Origin: Candidatus Dormiibacterota bacterium
GTDB taxonomy: Bacteria > Chloroflexota > Dormibacteria > Aeolococcales > Bog-877
Assembly: GCA_030038765.1 (NCBI GenBank)
Contig: JASHRA010000113.1
Span: 1-13,286, forward strand
Direction of reading: 5' to 3'
DNA length: 13,286 nucleotides
A program made the translations under genes and the position numbers. This document shows positions 1 to 6,878 of this stretch, in pieces. The notes under the pieces were generated by a model. It worked only from the letters and a program-made list of their open reading frames with translations, made no database searches and was not told the origin of the DNA. The first letter of the stretch is position 1. Each line of letters starts with the position of its first letter.

Positions 1-1
1 C

Positions 2-835
2 GGCTACCGCCTGGGAGCCGGCGCCACGCTGCCGCCGCTGGCACTGGACGAGGCCGAGCTGAGCGCGGTGGCGGTGGCCCTGGGCGCGTCGCCCGGGCGT
101 GGGCCGGCCGGCAGTGAGGGACCGCGGCCGGCCTCACTGGCCAAGCTGGACCGCCTGCTGCCGGCGCGGCTGCGCCAGCAGGTGACGGTCCTGCGCCGAG
201 CCACGCTGTCCCTGGACCGGCCCCGGGCCACCGTGCCCACGGAGCGCCTGCTGGCCCTCGCCGAGGCCTGCCAGGAGCACGAGCGCGTCTGTTTCCTCTA
301 CCCGCAGCGGCAGGGCGGGCAGGGGCGGCGTGAGGTAGAGCCGCACCGCCTGGTGGCCACCGGTGAACACTGGTACCTGCTCTGCCACGACCTCGACCGG
401 CGCGACTGGCGCACCTTCCGGGTGGACCGGATCGCGGAGCTGGAGCGGACCGGGAAGAGCTTCGTCCCGCGCCAGCTCCAGGACCCGGCCGCCATGGTGG
501 CGCGGGCCATCACCGTCGCCCCCTACCACTTCAGGATCGTGGTCGACGTGGACGCCGCCGCCGACGAGCTGGCGGGTGCTGTGCCGTCCAGCTCCTGCCT
601 CGTCGAGCCCAGGCCGGGGGGAGCCCGGCTCACCTTCGGCGCCGACCGCTTTGGTTGGGTGGCCAGCTTCCTGGTCGACCTGGAGCGCCCCTTCCTGGTC
701 CGGGAGCCGGAGGAGCTGCGCGACTACCTCCGGCGGCTGGGACGGCGGCTGGTGGCGGCCAACCGTCCCCGGGGCACCCCTACCGACTCCGGTCAGCCAG
801 CTTCTGGAGGGCCTGGTTCAGGGCCAGGACGTTGA
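2..835 (+). CDS. WYL-domain transcriptional regulator, C-terminal part (5' end outside window)
   Basis: The reading frame is open from the first bases, so the N-terminal helix-turn-helix lies outside the window; 277 codons are visible. The segment starts with GYRLGAGATLPPLALDEAEL, the usual link between the HTH and the effector region in YafY-type regulators. A WYL domain follows, with HWYLLCHD at about visible residues 123-130 and RTFRVDRI at 137-144. The next ~100 residues match the WCX extension, ending near DYLRRLGRRLV. WYL domains are known ligand-sensing modules, often for nucleic acids or nucleotides, in bacterial transcription regulators. The last ~20 residues are low-complexity and overlap the 3' end of convergent kdpC by 56 bp. 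The target is unknown; nothing ties it to kdp except position. The family call is firm and the role is open. Confidence 0.85.
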   Translation, partial: GYRLGAGATLPPLALDEAELSAVAVALGASPGRGPAGSEGPRPASLAKLDRLLPARLRQQVTVLRRATLSLDRPRATVPTERLLALAEACQEHERVCFLYPQRQGGQGRREVEPHRLVATGEHWYLLCHDLDRRDWRTFRVDRIAELERTGKSFVPRQLQDPAAMVARAITVAPYHFRIVVDVDAAADELAGAVPSSSCLVEPRPGGARLTFGADRFGWVASFLVDLERPFLVREPEELRDYLRRLGRRLVAANRPRGTPTDSGQPASGGPGSGPGR

Positions 836-1325
836 TCACCGGCTCGCCCAGGAAGCCCAGCTCGGGCCCCTGCTCCACCGCGCGCACCAGCCGCCGGAGG
901 CGGGCCCGAGACAGGTGCCGGGCCCGGGCCACCTGGTCGACCTGGGCCAGCGCGGCGGCGGGCGAGATGTCGGGGTCGACGCCGCTGCCCGAGCTGGTGA
1001 CCAGGTTCGCCGGCGGGTGCTCGACGCCCAGCGCGTGCTCGGCGCGAAGGGCCGCCCGCACCTCCTGCTCCAGGACCTTCGAGGTGGGGCCCAGCTGGCT
1101 CCCGCCGGTGGCCCCGGGGTCGTCCGGGTCGGGGCGGCCGTGGAACCACTCCCGGCCCTGCCAGTGCTGGCCCACGAGGGAGGAGCCGTCGCGGCCGATG
1201 GAGCCGCTGGCCTGAGCCGGGAACCACCACTGGGCCAGGCCAGTCTCCGCCAGCGGGTAGGCCAGGCCCAGGATGACGGTGAGCACGAGCATCGCCAGCA
1301 GCGCCCGCCTCAGGTGCAGCAGCAT
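780..1325 (-). CDS. kdpC: KdpC, periplasmic-side subunit of the K+-transporting P-type ATPase
   Basis: 181 residues, close to the usual ~190. One N-terminal membrane helix (about residues 8-28, LLAMLVLTVILGLAYPL) is followed by an extracytoplasmic domain. Family motifs are visible: SLVGQHWQGREWFHGRPD, and TSSGSGVDPDISPAAAL, the KdpC hallmark block. KdpC is a single-span subunit that stabilises KdpFABC and raises its apparent K+ affinity. The start codon shares one base with the kdpB stop (TGATG), implying translational coupling. It is the last cistron of the operon. Its 3' end overlaps the convergent WYL regulator by 56 bp, with no visible terminator between them. Confidence 0.96.
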   Translation of the reverse strand: MLLHLRRALLAMLVLTVILGLAYPLAETGLAQWWFPAQASGSIGRDGSSLVGQHWQGREWFHGRPDPDDPGATGGSQLGPTSKVLEQEVRAALRAEHALGVEHPPANLVTSSGSGVDPDISPAAALAQVDQVARARHLSRARLRRLVRAVEQGPELGFLGEPVINVLALNQALQKLADRSR

Positions 1326-3370
1326 CAGTGGAGCCCCAGGGCGGCGAGCGCCATGTCGATGAGCTTGATGAAGACGAAGGGGGCCACCAGGCCGCCCACG
1401 CCGTAGATGAGCAGGTTGCGGCGCAGCAGCGCGCTGGCGCTGGCGGGGCGGTAGCGCACGCCGCGCACGGCGAGCGGGATCAGGGCCACGATCACCAGCG
1501 CGTTGAAGATCACGGCCGAGAGCACGGCCGTGTGCGGGCTGTGGAGCCGGAGGACGTTGAGTGCCCCCAGCTGGGGGTAGGTGGTGACGAAGAGGGCCGG
1601 GATGATGGCGAAGTACTTGGCCACGTCGTTGGCGATGGAGAAGGTGGTCAGCGCCCCCCGGGTGATCAGCAGCTGCTTGCCGATCGCCACCACCTCGATC
1701 AGCTTGGTCGGGTTGGAGTCGAGGTCGACCATGTTGCCCGCCTCCTTGGCGGCCATGGTCCCGGTGTTCATGGCCACGCCCACGTCGGCCTGGGCCAGCG
1801 CGGGAGCGTCGTTGGTGCCGTCCCCGGCCATGGCCACCAGGCGGCCTCCCTCCTGCTCCCGGCGGATCAGGGCCAGCTTGGTCTCCGGGGTGGCCTCGGC
1901 GAGGAAGTCGTCGACCCCGGCCTCGGCCGCGATGGTGGCCGCGGTGAGCGGGTTGTCACCGGTCACCATGACCGTCCGGATGCCCATCCGGCGCATCTCG
2001 TCGAAGCGGGCCCGGATGCCCGCCTTGACGACGTCCTTCAGCTCGATGACGCCGAGGGCGGAGGCGTTCTCGGCCACCACCAGCGGGGTGGAGCCGGCCT
2101 GGGCCAGGCGCTCCACCAGGGGCGTCAGGTCCGGGGGCAGCTGACCGCCCCGCTCCTCGACCCAGGCCCGGACCGCGTCGGCGGCGCCCTTGCGGATCTG
2201 GTGTCCACCCATGTCGATGCCGGACATGCGGGTCCGGGCGCTGAAGGGCACGATGGCGTGCTCCCCGGCCAGCTGTCGCTCCCGGATGCCGAAGCGCTCC
2301 TTGGCCAGGACCACGATGGAGCGGCCCTCCGGGGTGTCGTCCGCCAGCGAGGCCAGCTGGGCGGCCTCGGCCAGCTTCCGCTCCGCGACCCGGCCCACGG
2401 GGTAGAACTGCTCGGCCCGCCGGTTCCCCAGCGTGATGGTGCCGGTCTTGTCCAGCAGCAGGGTGTTGACGTCGCCGGCCGCCTCCACCGCCCGGCCGCT
2501 CATGGCGAGGACGTTGCGCTGCACCAGGCGGTCCATGCCGGCGATGCCGATGGCCGAGATGAGGGCCCCGATGGTGGTGGGGATGAGGCAGACCAGCAGC
2601 GCCACCAGGATCACCACCGAGACCTGGCCCCCGGCATAGCCGGCGAAGGGTGCCAGGGCGACGCAGACGGGGATGAAGATGATGGTCAGCGCGGCCAGGA
2701 GGATGGTGAGGGCGAGCTCGTTGGGGGTCTTCTGCCGGTTGGCGCCCTCGACCAGCTCGATCATCCGGTCGAGGAAGGTCTGCCCCGGCTCAGCGCTGAT
2801 CTGGACCACGATCCGGTCGGAGAGGACCCGCGTTCCCCCGGTCACGGCCGAGCGGTCTCCCCCGCTCTCCCGGATCACCGGCGCCGACTCCCCGGTCACG
2901 GCCGACTCGTCGACCGAGGCGACTCCCTCGACCACGTCCCCGTCGGAGGGGATGAGATCGCCAGGCTCGCAGACCACGCGGTCGCCCCGGCGCAACTCGG
3001 CGGCGGAGACGCGCTCCTCGCGGCCCTCGGCGCCGAGGCGGCGGGCCTGGGTGCCGGTCCGGGTCTGGCGCAGGGAGGCGGCCTGGGCTCGGCCCCGGCT
3101 CTCGGCGGTCGCCTCGGCGAAGTTGGCGAAGATCACCGTTGCCAGCAGGGTCACGGTGACGCCCCAGTCGAAGACGGTGGGACGGGCCACCGACTCCGCG
3201 GCCGTGACCACGGTGCCAACGCAGACGACGAACATGACCGGGTTCCTGACCTGGACCCGGGGATCCAGCTTGCGCAGGCTCTCCAGCAGGGCCCGGGTCA
3301 TGACGCGGCGGTCGAGCCAGGCCAGCTGCTTGCGGGCCCGCCCGGCCACGGGGTTGGAGGCGACGCTCAT
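1325..3370 (-). CDS. kdpB: KdpB, catalytic P-type ATPase subunit of the K+ pump
   Basis: 681 residues, full length for the family. P-type ATPase landmarks are intact: TGES at 159-162 (actuator loop), DKTGTITLGN with the phosphorylated aspartate at D307, KGA at 394-396 (nucleotide domain), MVTGDNP near 468-474, and GDGTNDAPALAQ from 517. D582 and K585 in NDVAKYF match the membrane charge pair (D583/K586 in E. coli numbering) that couples ATP hydrolysis to transport. S162 in TGES is the serine whose phosphorylation inhibits the E. coli pump, and it is conserved here. The ATG at 3370-3368 overlaps the kdpA stop in an ATGA junction. That start gives a normal-length N-terminus (MSVASNPVAG), although the frame stays open further upstream inside kdpA. 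KdpB hydrolyses ATP to drive K+ uptake through KdpA. Confidence 0.97.
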   Translation of the reverse strand: MSVASNPVAGRARKQLAWLDRRVMTRALLESLRKLDPRVQVRNPVMFVVCVGTVVTAAESVARPTVFDWGVTVTLLATVIFANFAEATAESRGRAQAASLRQTRTGTQARRLGAEGREERVSAAELRRGDRVVCEPGDLIPSDGDVVEGVASVDESAVTGESAPVIRESGGDRSAVTGGTRVLSDRIVVQISAEPGQTFLDRMIELVEGANRQKTPNELALTILLAALTIIFIPVCVALAPFAGYAGGQVSVVILVALLVCLIPTTIGALISAIGIAGMDRLVQRNVLAMSGRAVEAAGDVNTLLLDKTGTITLGNRRAEQFYPVGRVAERKLAEAAQLASLADDTPEGRSIVVLAKERFGIRERQLAGEHAIVPFSARTRMSGIDMGGHQIRKGAADAVRAWVEERGGQLPPDLTPLVERLAQAGSTPLVVAENASALGVIELKDVVKAGIRARFDEMRRMGIRTVMVTGDNPLTAATIAAEAGVDDFLAEATPETKLALIRREQEGGRLVAMAGDGTNDAPALAQADVGVAMNTGTMAAKEAGNMVDLDSNPTKLIEVVAIGKQLLITRGALTTFSIANDVAKYFAIIPALFVTTYPQLGALNVLRLHSPHTAVLSAVIFNALVIVALIPLAVRGVRYRPASASALLRRNLLIYGVGGLVAPFVFIKLIDMALAALGLH

Positions 3371-5064
3371 CCGAAGAGCCTCCCCGGCCCCACCAGGGAC
3401 TCGGCGATCGGTCCCAGGGCCAGCGCCGGGAGGAAGGTAAGCCCCCCGACCAGGACCACGGTGCCCAGCAGCAGCCCGACGAAGACGGGCCGGTCGGTGC
3501 GCATCGTCCCCGCCGTCTCCGCCACCTTGGGCTTGGCCGCCAGGGCCCCGCCCAGGGCCAGCACGGGGAGCATGATGCCGAGCCGTCCCAGGGTCATGGC
3601 CAGGGCCCCGGTGAGGTTGTAGAAGGCGGTGTTGGCGCTGAGGCCAGCGAAGGCCGAGCCGTTGTTGTTGGCCTGGGAGACGAACGCGTAGAGGATCTCG
3701 GAGAAGCCGTGGGGACCGAGGTTGAGGACGGCGCTGCGACCCGCCGGCAGGGCCACCGCGAGAGCCGCCAGGGTGAGCACCGTGACCGGCATCATCAGCA
3801 CCCCCAAGGAGGCCAGCTTGACCTCCCGGGCCTGGATCTTCTTGCCCAGGTACTCCGGTGTTCGACCCACCATCAGACCGCCCACGAAGACGGCCACGAC
3901 GGCGAACAGCAGCATGGTGTAGAGGCCGCTGCCGACGCCTCCGGGCGAGACCTCGCCCAGCATCATGCCGACCAGCAGCCCGGCCCCGCCGATGGGCGTG
4001 AAGGAGTCGTTGGCGGCGTCCACCGAGCCCGTCGAGGTCGAGGTCGAGGCGATGTCGAAGAGGTCGGACGCCGCGGGGCCGAAGCGGGTCTCCTTGCCGA
4101 CCTCGTTGCCGCCGCTCTGGCTCGTCACGCCGGCCGCCCGCACCGCCGGGTTGGGACCGACCTCCGCGGCCAGGCTCATCCCCAGCACGGCCCCGAAGAG
4201 GACCACCATGGTGGCCAGCAGGGCCAGCCCCTGGCGCAGGCTCCCCACCATCCGGCCGAAGGTGTAGGTGAGGCTGAAGGGGATGCAGAGTAGGAGCACG
4301 ATCTCCAGCAGGTTGGTGAGACCGGTCGGGTTCTCGAAGGGATCCGCCGAGTTGGCGTTGAAGAAGCCGCCCCCGTTGGTGCCCAGCTGCTTGATCACCG
4401 ACATCGACGCCACCGGGCCCAGCGGGATCGTCTGGCTGACACCGTTGAGCGCGTCGTGCACGTGGGCCGGTCCGGCCAGCGTCTGCACCGCGCCCTGTGA
4501 GACGAAGACCAGGGTCATGACCGCAGAGATGGGCAGCAGCAGGTAGATGCTGCCGCGCACCAGGTCGACCCAGAAGTTGCCCACCGTGGGCGACTCGCGG
4601 CGGGAGAAACCCCGCACCAGCACCAGCGCCACCTGGATCCCGACGGCCGCGCTCAAGAACTGCTGGACCGCGAGCGCCGCCATCTGCGTCAGGTAGCTCA
4701 TGGTCGCCTCGCCGGCATAGTTCTGCCAGTTGGTGTTGGTCATGAAGGAGATGGCCGTGTTCAACGCCAGCAGCGGCGGTACGGCCGGCAGGTGCTGAGG
4801 GTTGAGCGGGAGCACGCCCTGCAGGCGCTCGATGAGGTAGACGAAGACCACGCTGACGGCGGAGAAGACCACGGTGGCACCGGCGTAGCGCTTCCAGCTC
4901 TGCTCCGAGGAGGGGTCGACGCCGATGGCGCGATATACGGGACGCTCCAACCACGCGAGCCAGCGCATCTCGCCGCCATAGATGCGGGCCATGTAAGCGC
5001 CCAGGGGACGCCAGAGCAGGGCCAGCACCAGCGCCAGGACGAGGACGGTGATGCCGAACCCCAT
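3367..5064 (-). CDS. kdpA: KdpA, K+-selective channel-like subunit of the K+ pump
   Basis: 565 residues with about ten membrane helices, full length. The four selectivity-filter repeats are recognisable: TNTNWQNYAG (about 109-118), GTNGGGFFNANS (228-239), the third at STSTSTGSVDAANDS (340-354), and SQANNNGSAFAGL (463-475). G232 occupies the filter position that sets K+ selectivity in E. coli KdpA. KdpA belongs to the superfamily of K+ transporters and binds K+ from outside, passing it to KdpB. The ATG overlaps the kdpF stop (TGATG) and its own stop overlaps the kdpB ATG (ATGA), so translation is probably coupled at both ends. Nothing is degenerate. Confidence 0.97.
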   Translation of the reverse strand: MGFGITVLVLALVLALLWRPLGAYMARIYGGEMRWLAWLERPVYRAIGVDPSSEQSWKRYAGATVVFSAVSVVFVYLIERLQGVLPLNPQHLPAVPPLLALNTAISFMTNTNWQNYAGEATMSYLTQMAALAVQQFLSAAVGIQVALVLVRGFSRRESPTVGNFWVDLVRGSIYLLLPISAVMTLVFVSQGAVQTLAGPAHVHDALNGVSQTIPLGPVASMSVIKQLGTNGGGFFNANSADPFENPTGLTNLLEIVLLLCIPFSLTYTFGRMVGSLRQGLALLATMVVLFGAVLGMSLAAEVGPNPAVRAAGVTSQSGGNEVGKETRFGPAASDLFDIASTSTSTGSVDAANDSFTPIGGAGLLVGMMLGEVSPGGVGSGLYTMLLFAVVAVFVGGLMVGRTPEYLGKKIQAREVKLASLGVLMMPVTVLTLAALAVALPAGRSAVLNLGPHGFSEILYAFVSQANNNGSAFAGLSANTAFYNLTGALAMTLGRLGIMLPVLALGGALAAKPKVAETAGTMRTDRPVFVGLLLGTVVLVGGLTFLPALALGPIAESLVGPGRLFG

Positions 5065-5153
5065 CAGAAGCGCTCCGGTCTGACCAGCGCGTACACCAGG
5101 TAGCAGAAGCAGACCGAGGAGACGACGAGGAGGATGACGTCGGTCACGCTCAT
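5064..5153 (-). CDS. kdpF: KdpF, small hydrophobic subunit of the K+ pump
   Basis: A 29-residue peptide read directly from the sequence. It begins MSVTDVILLVVSSV and ends CFCYLVYALVRPERF, with the YLVYAL(V/I)xPExF ending typical of KdpF. It is one membrane helix. KdpF is known to stabilise the KdpABC complex in the membrane. Its stop shares a base with the kdpA ATG, and its ATG shares a base with the stop of the preceding 27-aa peptide. Its size makes it easy to miss in automatic annotation. Two cysteines (C15, C17) in the helix are a small oddity. Confidence 0.9.
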   Translation of the reverse strand: MSVTDVILLVVSSVCFCYLVYALVRPERF

Positions 5154-5236
5154 CAGATACGGTCCAGGACTTCGACGAACAGGTAGAGCGCGCCGAAGGC
5201 GACCAGGATCAGCACCGCGACCAGCAAATCGAGCAC
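5153..5236 (-). CDS. 27-aa single-span membrane peptide, first cistron of the kdp operon
   Basis: A GTG-initiated frame reads V/M-LDLLVAVLILVAFGALYLFVE then VLDRI-stop: one hydrophobic helix with an acidic/basic C-terminal end. Its stop overlaps the kdpF ATG by one base (TGATG), the same junction style as kdpF-kdpA and kdpB-kdpC, which strongly suggests it is translated. A similar short hydrophobic frame is found before kdpF in many actinobacterial kdp operons, from my memory of the family. It has no assigned function. It may be an accessory subunit or may mainly deliver ribosomes to kdpF. There is no clear Shine-Dalgarno sequence. A TAGCGT box ends 7 nt before the GTG, consistent with a nearly leaderless message. 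Confidence 0.7.
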   Translation of the reverse strand: MLDLLVAVLILVAFGALYLFVEVLDRI

Positions 5237-5243
5237 GGTCCCA

Positions 5244-5309
5244 ACGCTAGACCGAGGGCCGTCAATGCGCGGTCAAAGCTGGCCCGGAAAGCGTCAACAG
5301 TTGGTCAAA
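5244..5309 (-). promoter_or_regulatory. kdp operon control region: tandem bipartite repeats plus -10-like box
   Basis: On the minus strand two 18-bp elements of the form TTTGACC-N5-TTGACG occur at 5309-5292 (TTTGACCAACTGTTGACG) and 5277-5260 (TTTGACCGCGCATTGACG). The TTGAC cores inside each element are 11 bp apart and the elements are 32 bp apart, so all four lie on the same helix face. Direct repeats at 11-bp pitch are typical of OmpR/PhoB-family operators, the family that includes KdpE. A TAGCGT box at 5249-5244 fits an actinobacterial TANNNT -10. The presumed start point would be near 5237, which puts the downstream element at about -23 to -40. The binding protein is not identified. Confidence 0.55.
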
Positions 5310-5424
5310 TCTCCACGTTTCGAATTCAGCTATGCAAGCGATGCGTCAGCGGCACGCCTACCATGAGCCTGCGGCGTGTAGCCGCCGGACTCGGCAACGC
5401 GAGTGCTGCGACGGAGCTGAGGGA

Positions 5425-5928
5425 TTGGAGAGAGTCAGCGCCAGCCTCGAGATACGGTGCCCCGTGGAGCAGGTCTTCGCCCAGCTCTGCGACGCCACCC
5501 GCCTGCCCTCCTGGCTGGACAAGGTGAGCGAGTCCCGCCTGCTCGCCTACGGCGGCGGCGTGGGAGCCACCTACGGGCTCCGTCTGCGCGGCCCGGGGCT
5601 GGTCCGCCGCCGGCTGCAGCTGCGCCTGGTCCGGCTCTACCCGGGTCGGGCGCTCAGCTTCGAGGCCAGCTCGCTGCCGGGACGTCCGCTGGCCCAGTTC
5701 CGTCTGAGTCCGGGACCGGGCGGGAGCACCCAGGTGGGGCTGGAGGTGAGCTGGCAGCAGTCATCGCGCCACGGCAGGGCGGCGACGCTGAGTGCACGCT
5801 GGGCCGCCGAGCTGGTGTTGGGGCTGCCCTGTCTGGCGAGGGTGCTCTCCCCCTACCCTCCTCCGCCCGTCAGAGCCAGCCCCGGCGGCGGAACAGCACC
5901 AGCTGGATCGCGAGGGACAGGAACATGA
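5425..5928 (+). CDS. SRPBCC-fold (START/polyketide cyclase-like) protein
   Basis: The body has the SRPBCC pattern: RVSASLEIRCPVEQVFAQLCD (beta strand, then helix), PSWLDKV, a GVGATYGLRLRG strand region, RLYPGRALSFEASS, and TQVGLEVSWQ. A C-terminal helix follows. Members bind hydrophobic ligands in a helix-grip pocket; substrate and pathway cannot be read here. I chose the TTG at 5425 (167 aa), because GGAG lies 8 nt upstream and the product then starts at the first domain strand. An in-frame ATG at 5332 would add 31 residues (198 aa) that are Arg/Cys-rich and unlike the family. The last ~20 codons (PYPPPPVRASPGGG...) are antisense to the end of corA; the stops overlap by 59 bp. It is divergent from kdp and could share its control region. 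Confidence 0.7.
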   Translation: MERVSASLEIRCPVEQVFAQLCDATRLPSWLDKVSESRLLAYGGGVGATYGLRLRGPGLVRRRLQLRLVRLYPGRALSFEASSLPGRPLAQFRLSPGPGGSTQVGLEVSWQQSSRHGRAATLSARWAAELVLGLPCLARVLSPYPPPPVRASPGGGTAPAGSRGTGT

Positions 5929-6829
5929 GGAGGATGGCGCCCGCGAACGCGATCCCGGTGCGCTGCACCACCGATGTCTGGTAGGCGAAGTTCATGCCGA
6001 AGAATCCGGTGAGGAAGGTGAGCGGCAGGAACAGGCTGGCCACCACGGTGAGCGCCTTCATGGTCCCGTTGAGGCGGTTGGAGACGTTGGAGAGGTAGGT
6101 GTCCATGGCGCCGCTCAGCAGGTCGCGCAGGGAGTCGACCGTCTCGTACTGACGGGTGAGGTGGTCGTAGGTGTCCCGGTAGTAGAGCGAGGCCTCGCCC
6201 TGGCCCTGCCCCAGGCCCTGGGTGACCAGCATCTGGAAGCAGTCCCGCTGCGCGCCCAGGACCCGGCGCAGGTCGGTGACGGCGTGGCGGAGGAGGTTGA
6301 TCTCGCTGAGGTCCCGGTTGGTGGCGCCCTCCACCAGGCGGTCCTCCAAGGCGTCGACGGCGTCGTCGATGGCGTCGAGGCTGCTGAAGCAGGCGTCGAC
6401 GATGGCCCCGGTCACGGTGTAGGTGAGGAAGTTGGCGCCGGCCCGGGCCAGGGCGGGGTCGCTGGCGTCCCGCTGGCGCACCCGGTCGAACCAGGGCGCT
6501 TCGCCGCGGTGGAGCGAGACCACCCAATCGGTCGAGAGGCAGAGGTAGTGCTCGCGCAGGGAGAGCTCCGACTGGGCCCAGACCGGGGTGATGAGGACCA
6601 TGAAGACGTAGCCCGGGTACTGCTCCCACTTGGGGCGCTGCCCACCCTTGCTGATGTCGTCCACGGTGAGCCGGTGGATCCCGAGCTGGGAGCGGAGCGC
6701 CTCGTAGTCCTCCGGGCCCGGGTCCTGCAGGTCCAGCCAGAAGGGACCGCCCTTGCCCTCCTTGGCCTCGGCCAGCTGACTTATGGGGACGTCGGCGGAA
6801 AGTCCGGAGGCGGTCAGGAGCCAGCGCAT
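5870..6829 (-). CDS. corA: CorA-family Mg2+/Co2+ channel
   Basis: 319 residues. A cytoplasmic N-terminal domain of ~255 residues carries the long stalk helix. Two C-terminal membrane helices follow, at about 261-283 and 291-313. The signature GMN lies at 278-280 (LTGFFGMNFAY), and the product ends in a basic tail (RRRGWL). CorA forms a pentamer that admits Mg2+, with Co2+ and Ni2+ as lesser substrates; some relatives instead export Zn2+ or act in Mg2+ homeostasis, so the exact ion is not proven. It lies 49 nt downstream of moaA on the same strand. It also has its own TAGAGT box 6 nt before the ATG and could be transcribed independently and leaderless. Its 3' end overlaps the SRPBCC gene by 59 bp. 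Confidence 0.92.
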   Translation of the reverse strand: MRWLLTASGLSADVPISQLAEAKEGKGGPFWLDLQDPGPEDYEALRSQLGIHRLTVDDISKGGQRPKWEQYPGYVFMVLITPVWAQSELSLREHYLCLSTDWVVSLHRGEAPWFDRVRQRDASDPALARAGANFLTYTVTGAIVDACFSSLDAIDDAVDALEDRLVEGATNRDLSEINLLRHAVTDLRRVLGAQRDCFQMLVTQGLGQGQGEASLYYRDTYDHLTRQYETVDSLRDLLSGAMDTYLSNVSNRLNGTMKALTVVASLFLPLTFLTGFFGMNFAYQTSVVQRTGIAFAGAILLMFLSLAIQLVLFRRRGWL

Positions 6830-6835
6830 CCCCGG

Positions 6836-6844
6836 ACTCTAACC
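6836..6844 (-). promoter_or_regulatory. -10-like box GGTTAGAGT directly before corA
   Basis: On the minus strand GGTTAGAGTCC precedes the corA ATG. TAGAGT (6841-6836) fits TANNNT and ends 6 nt before the start codon, as for a leaderless transcript. The string is nearly identical to the two boxes at the hpnH/merR region (GGTTTAGAGTCC and GGTTATAGAGTC). I see no clear -35. Confidence 0.4.
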
Positions 6845-6865
6845 GAGGCGGTCCCCGCCCCTCGG
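6843..6865 (-). other. GC-rich hairpin in the moaA-corA gap
   Basis: CCGAGGCGG (6843-6851) can pair with CCGCCCCTCGG (6855-6865), allowing a 2-nt bulge, with a tiny loop. There is no T-run after it on the minus strand, so it is at most a weak attenuator or mRNA-processing stem between moaA and corA. Confidence 0.3.
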
Positions 6866-6878
6866 GCCGGGAGGTCTA

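Noticed and set aside
1328..3622. A 764-codon open frame on the plus strand opposite kdpB and the kdpA end
   Set aside because: It is antisense to intact kdpB with all catalytic motifs; His/Gly/Asp-rich composition is the usual GC-rich shadow pattern, with no recognisable domain.
3371..4954. Upstream in-frame extension of kdpB (up to 1209 codons)
   Set aside because: The extension lies in another frame of kdpA, is low-complexity, and the ATG at 3370 gives the normal KdpB N-terminus and an ATGA junction.
5237..5331. A c-di-AMP (ydaO-type) riboswitch in front of kdp
   Set aside because: The room between the operator repeats and the first start codon is under 30 nt, far too short for a riboswitch.
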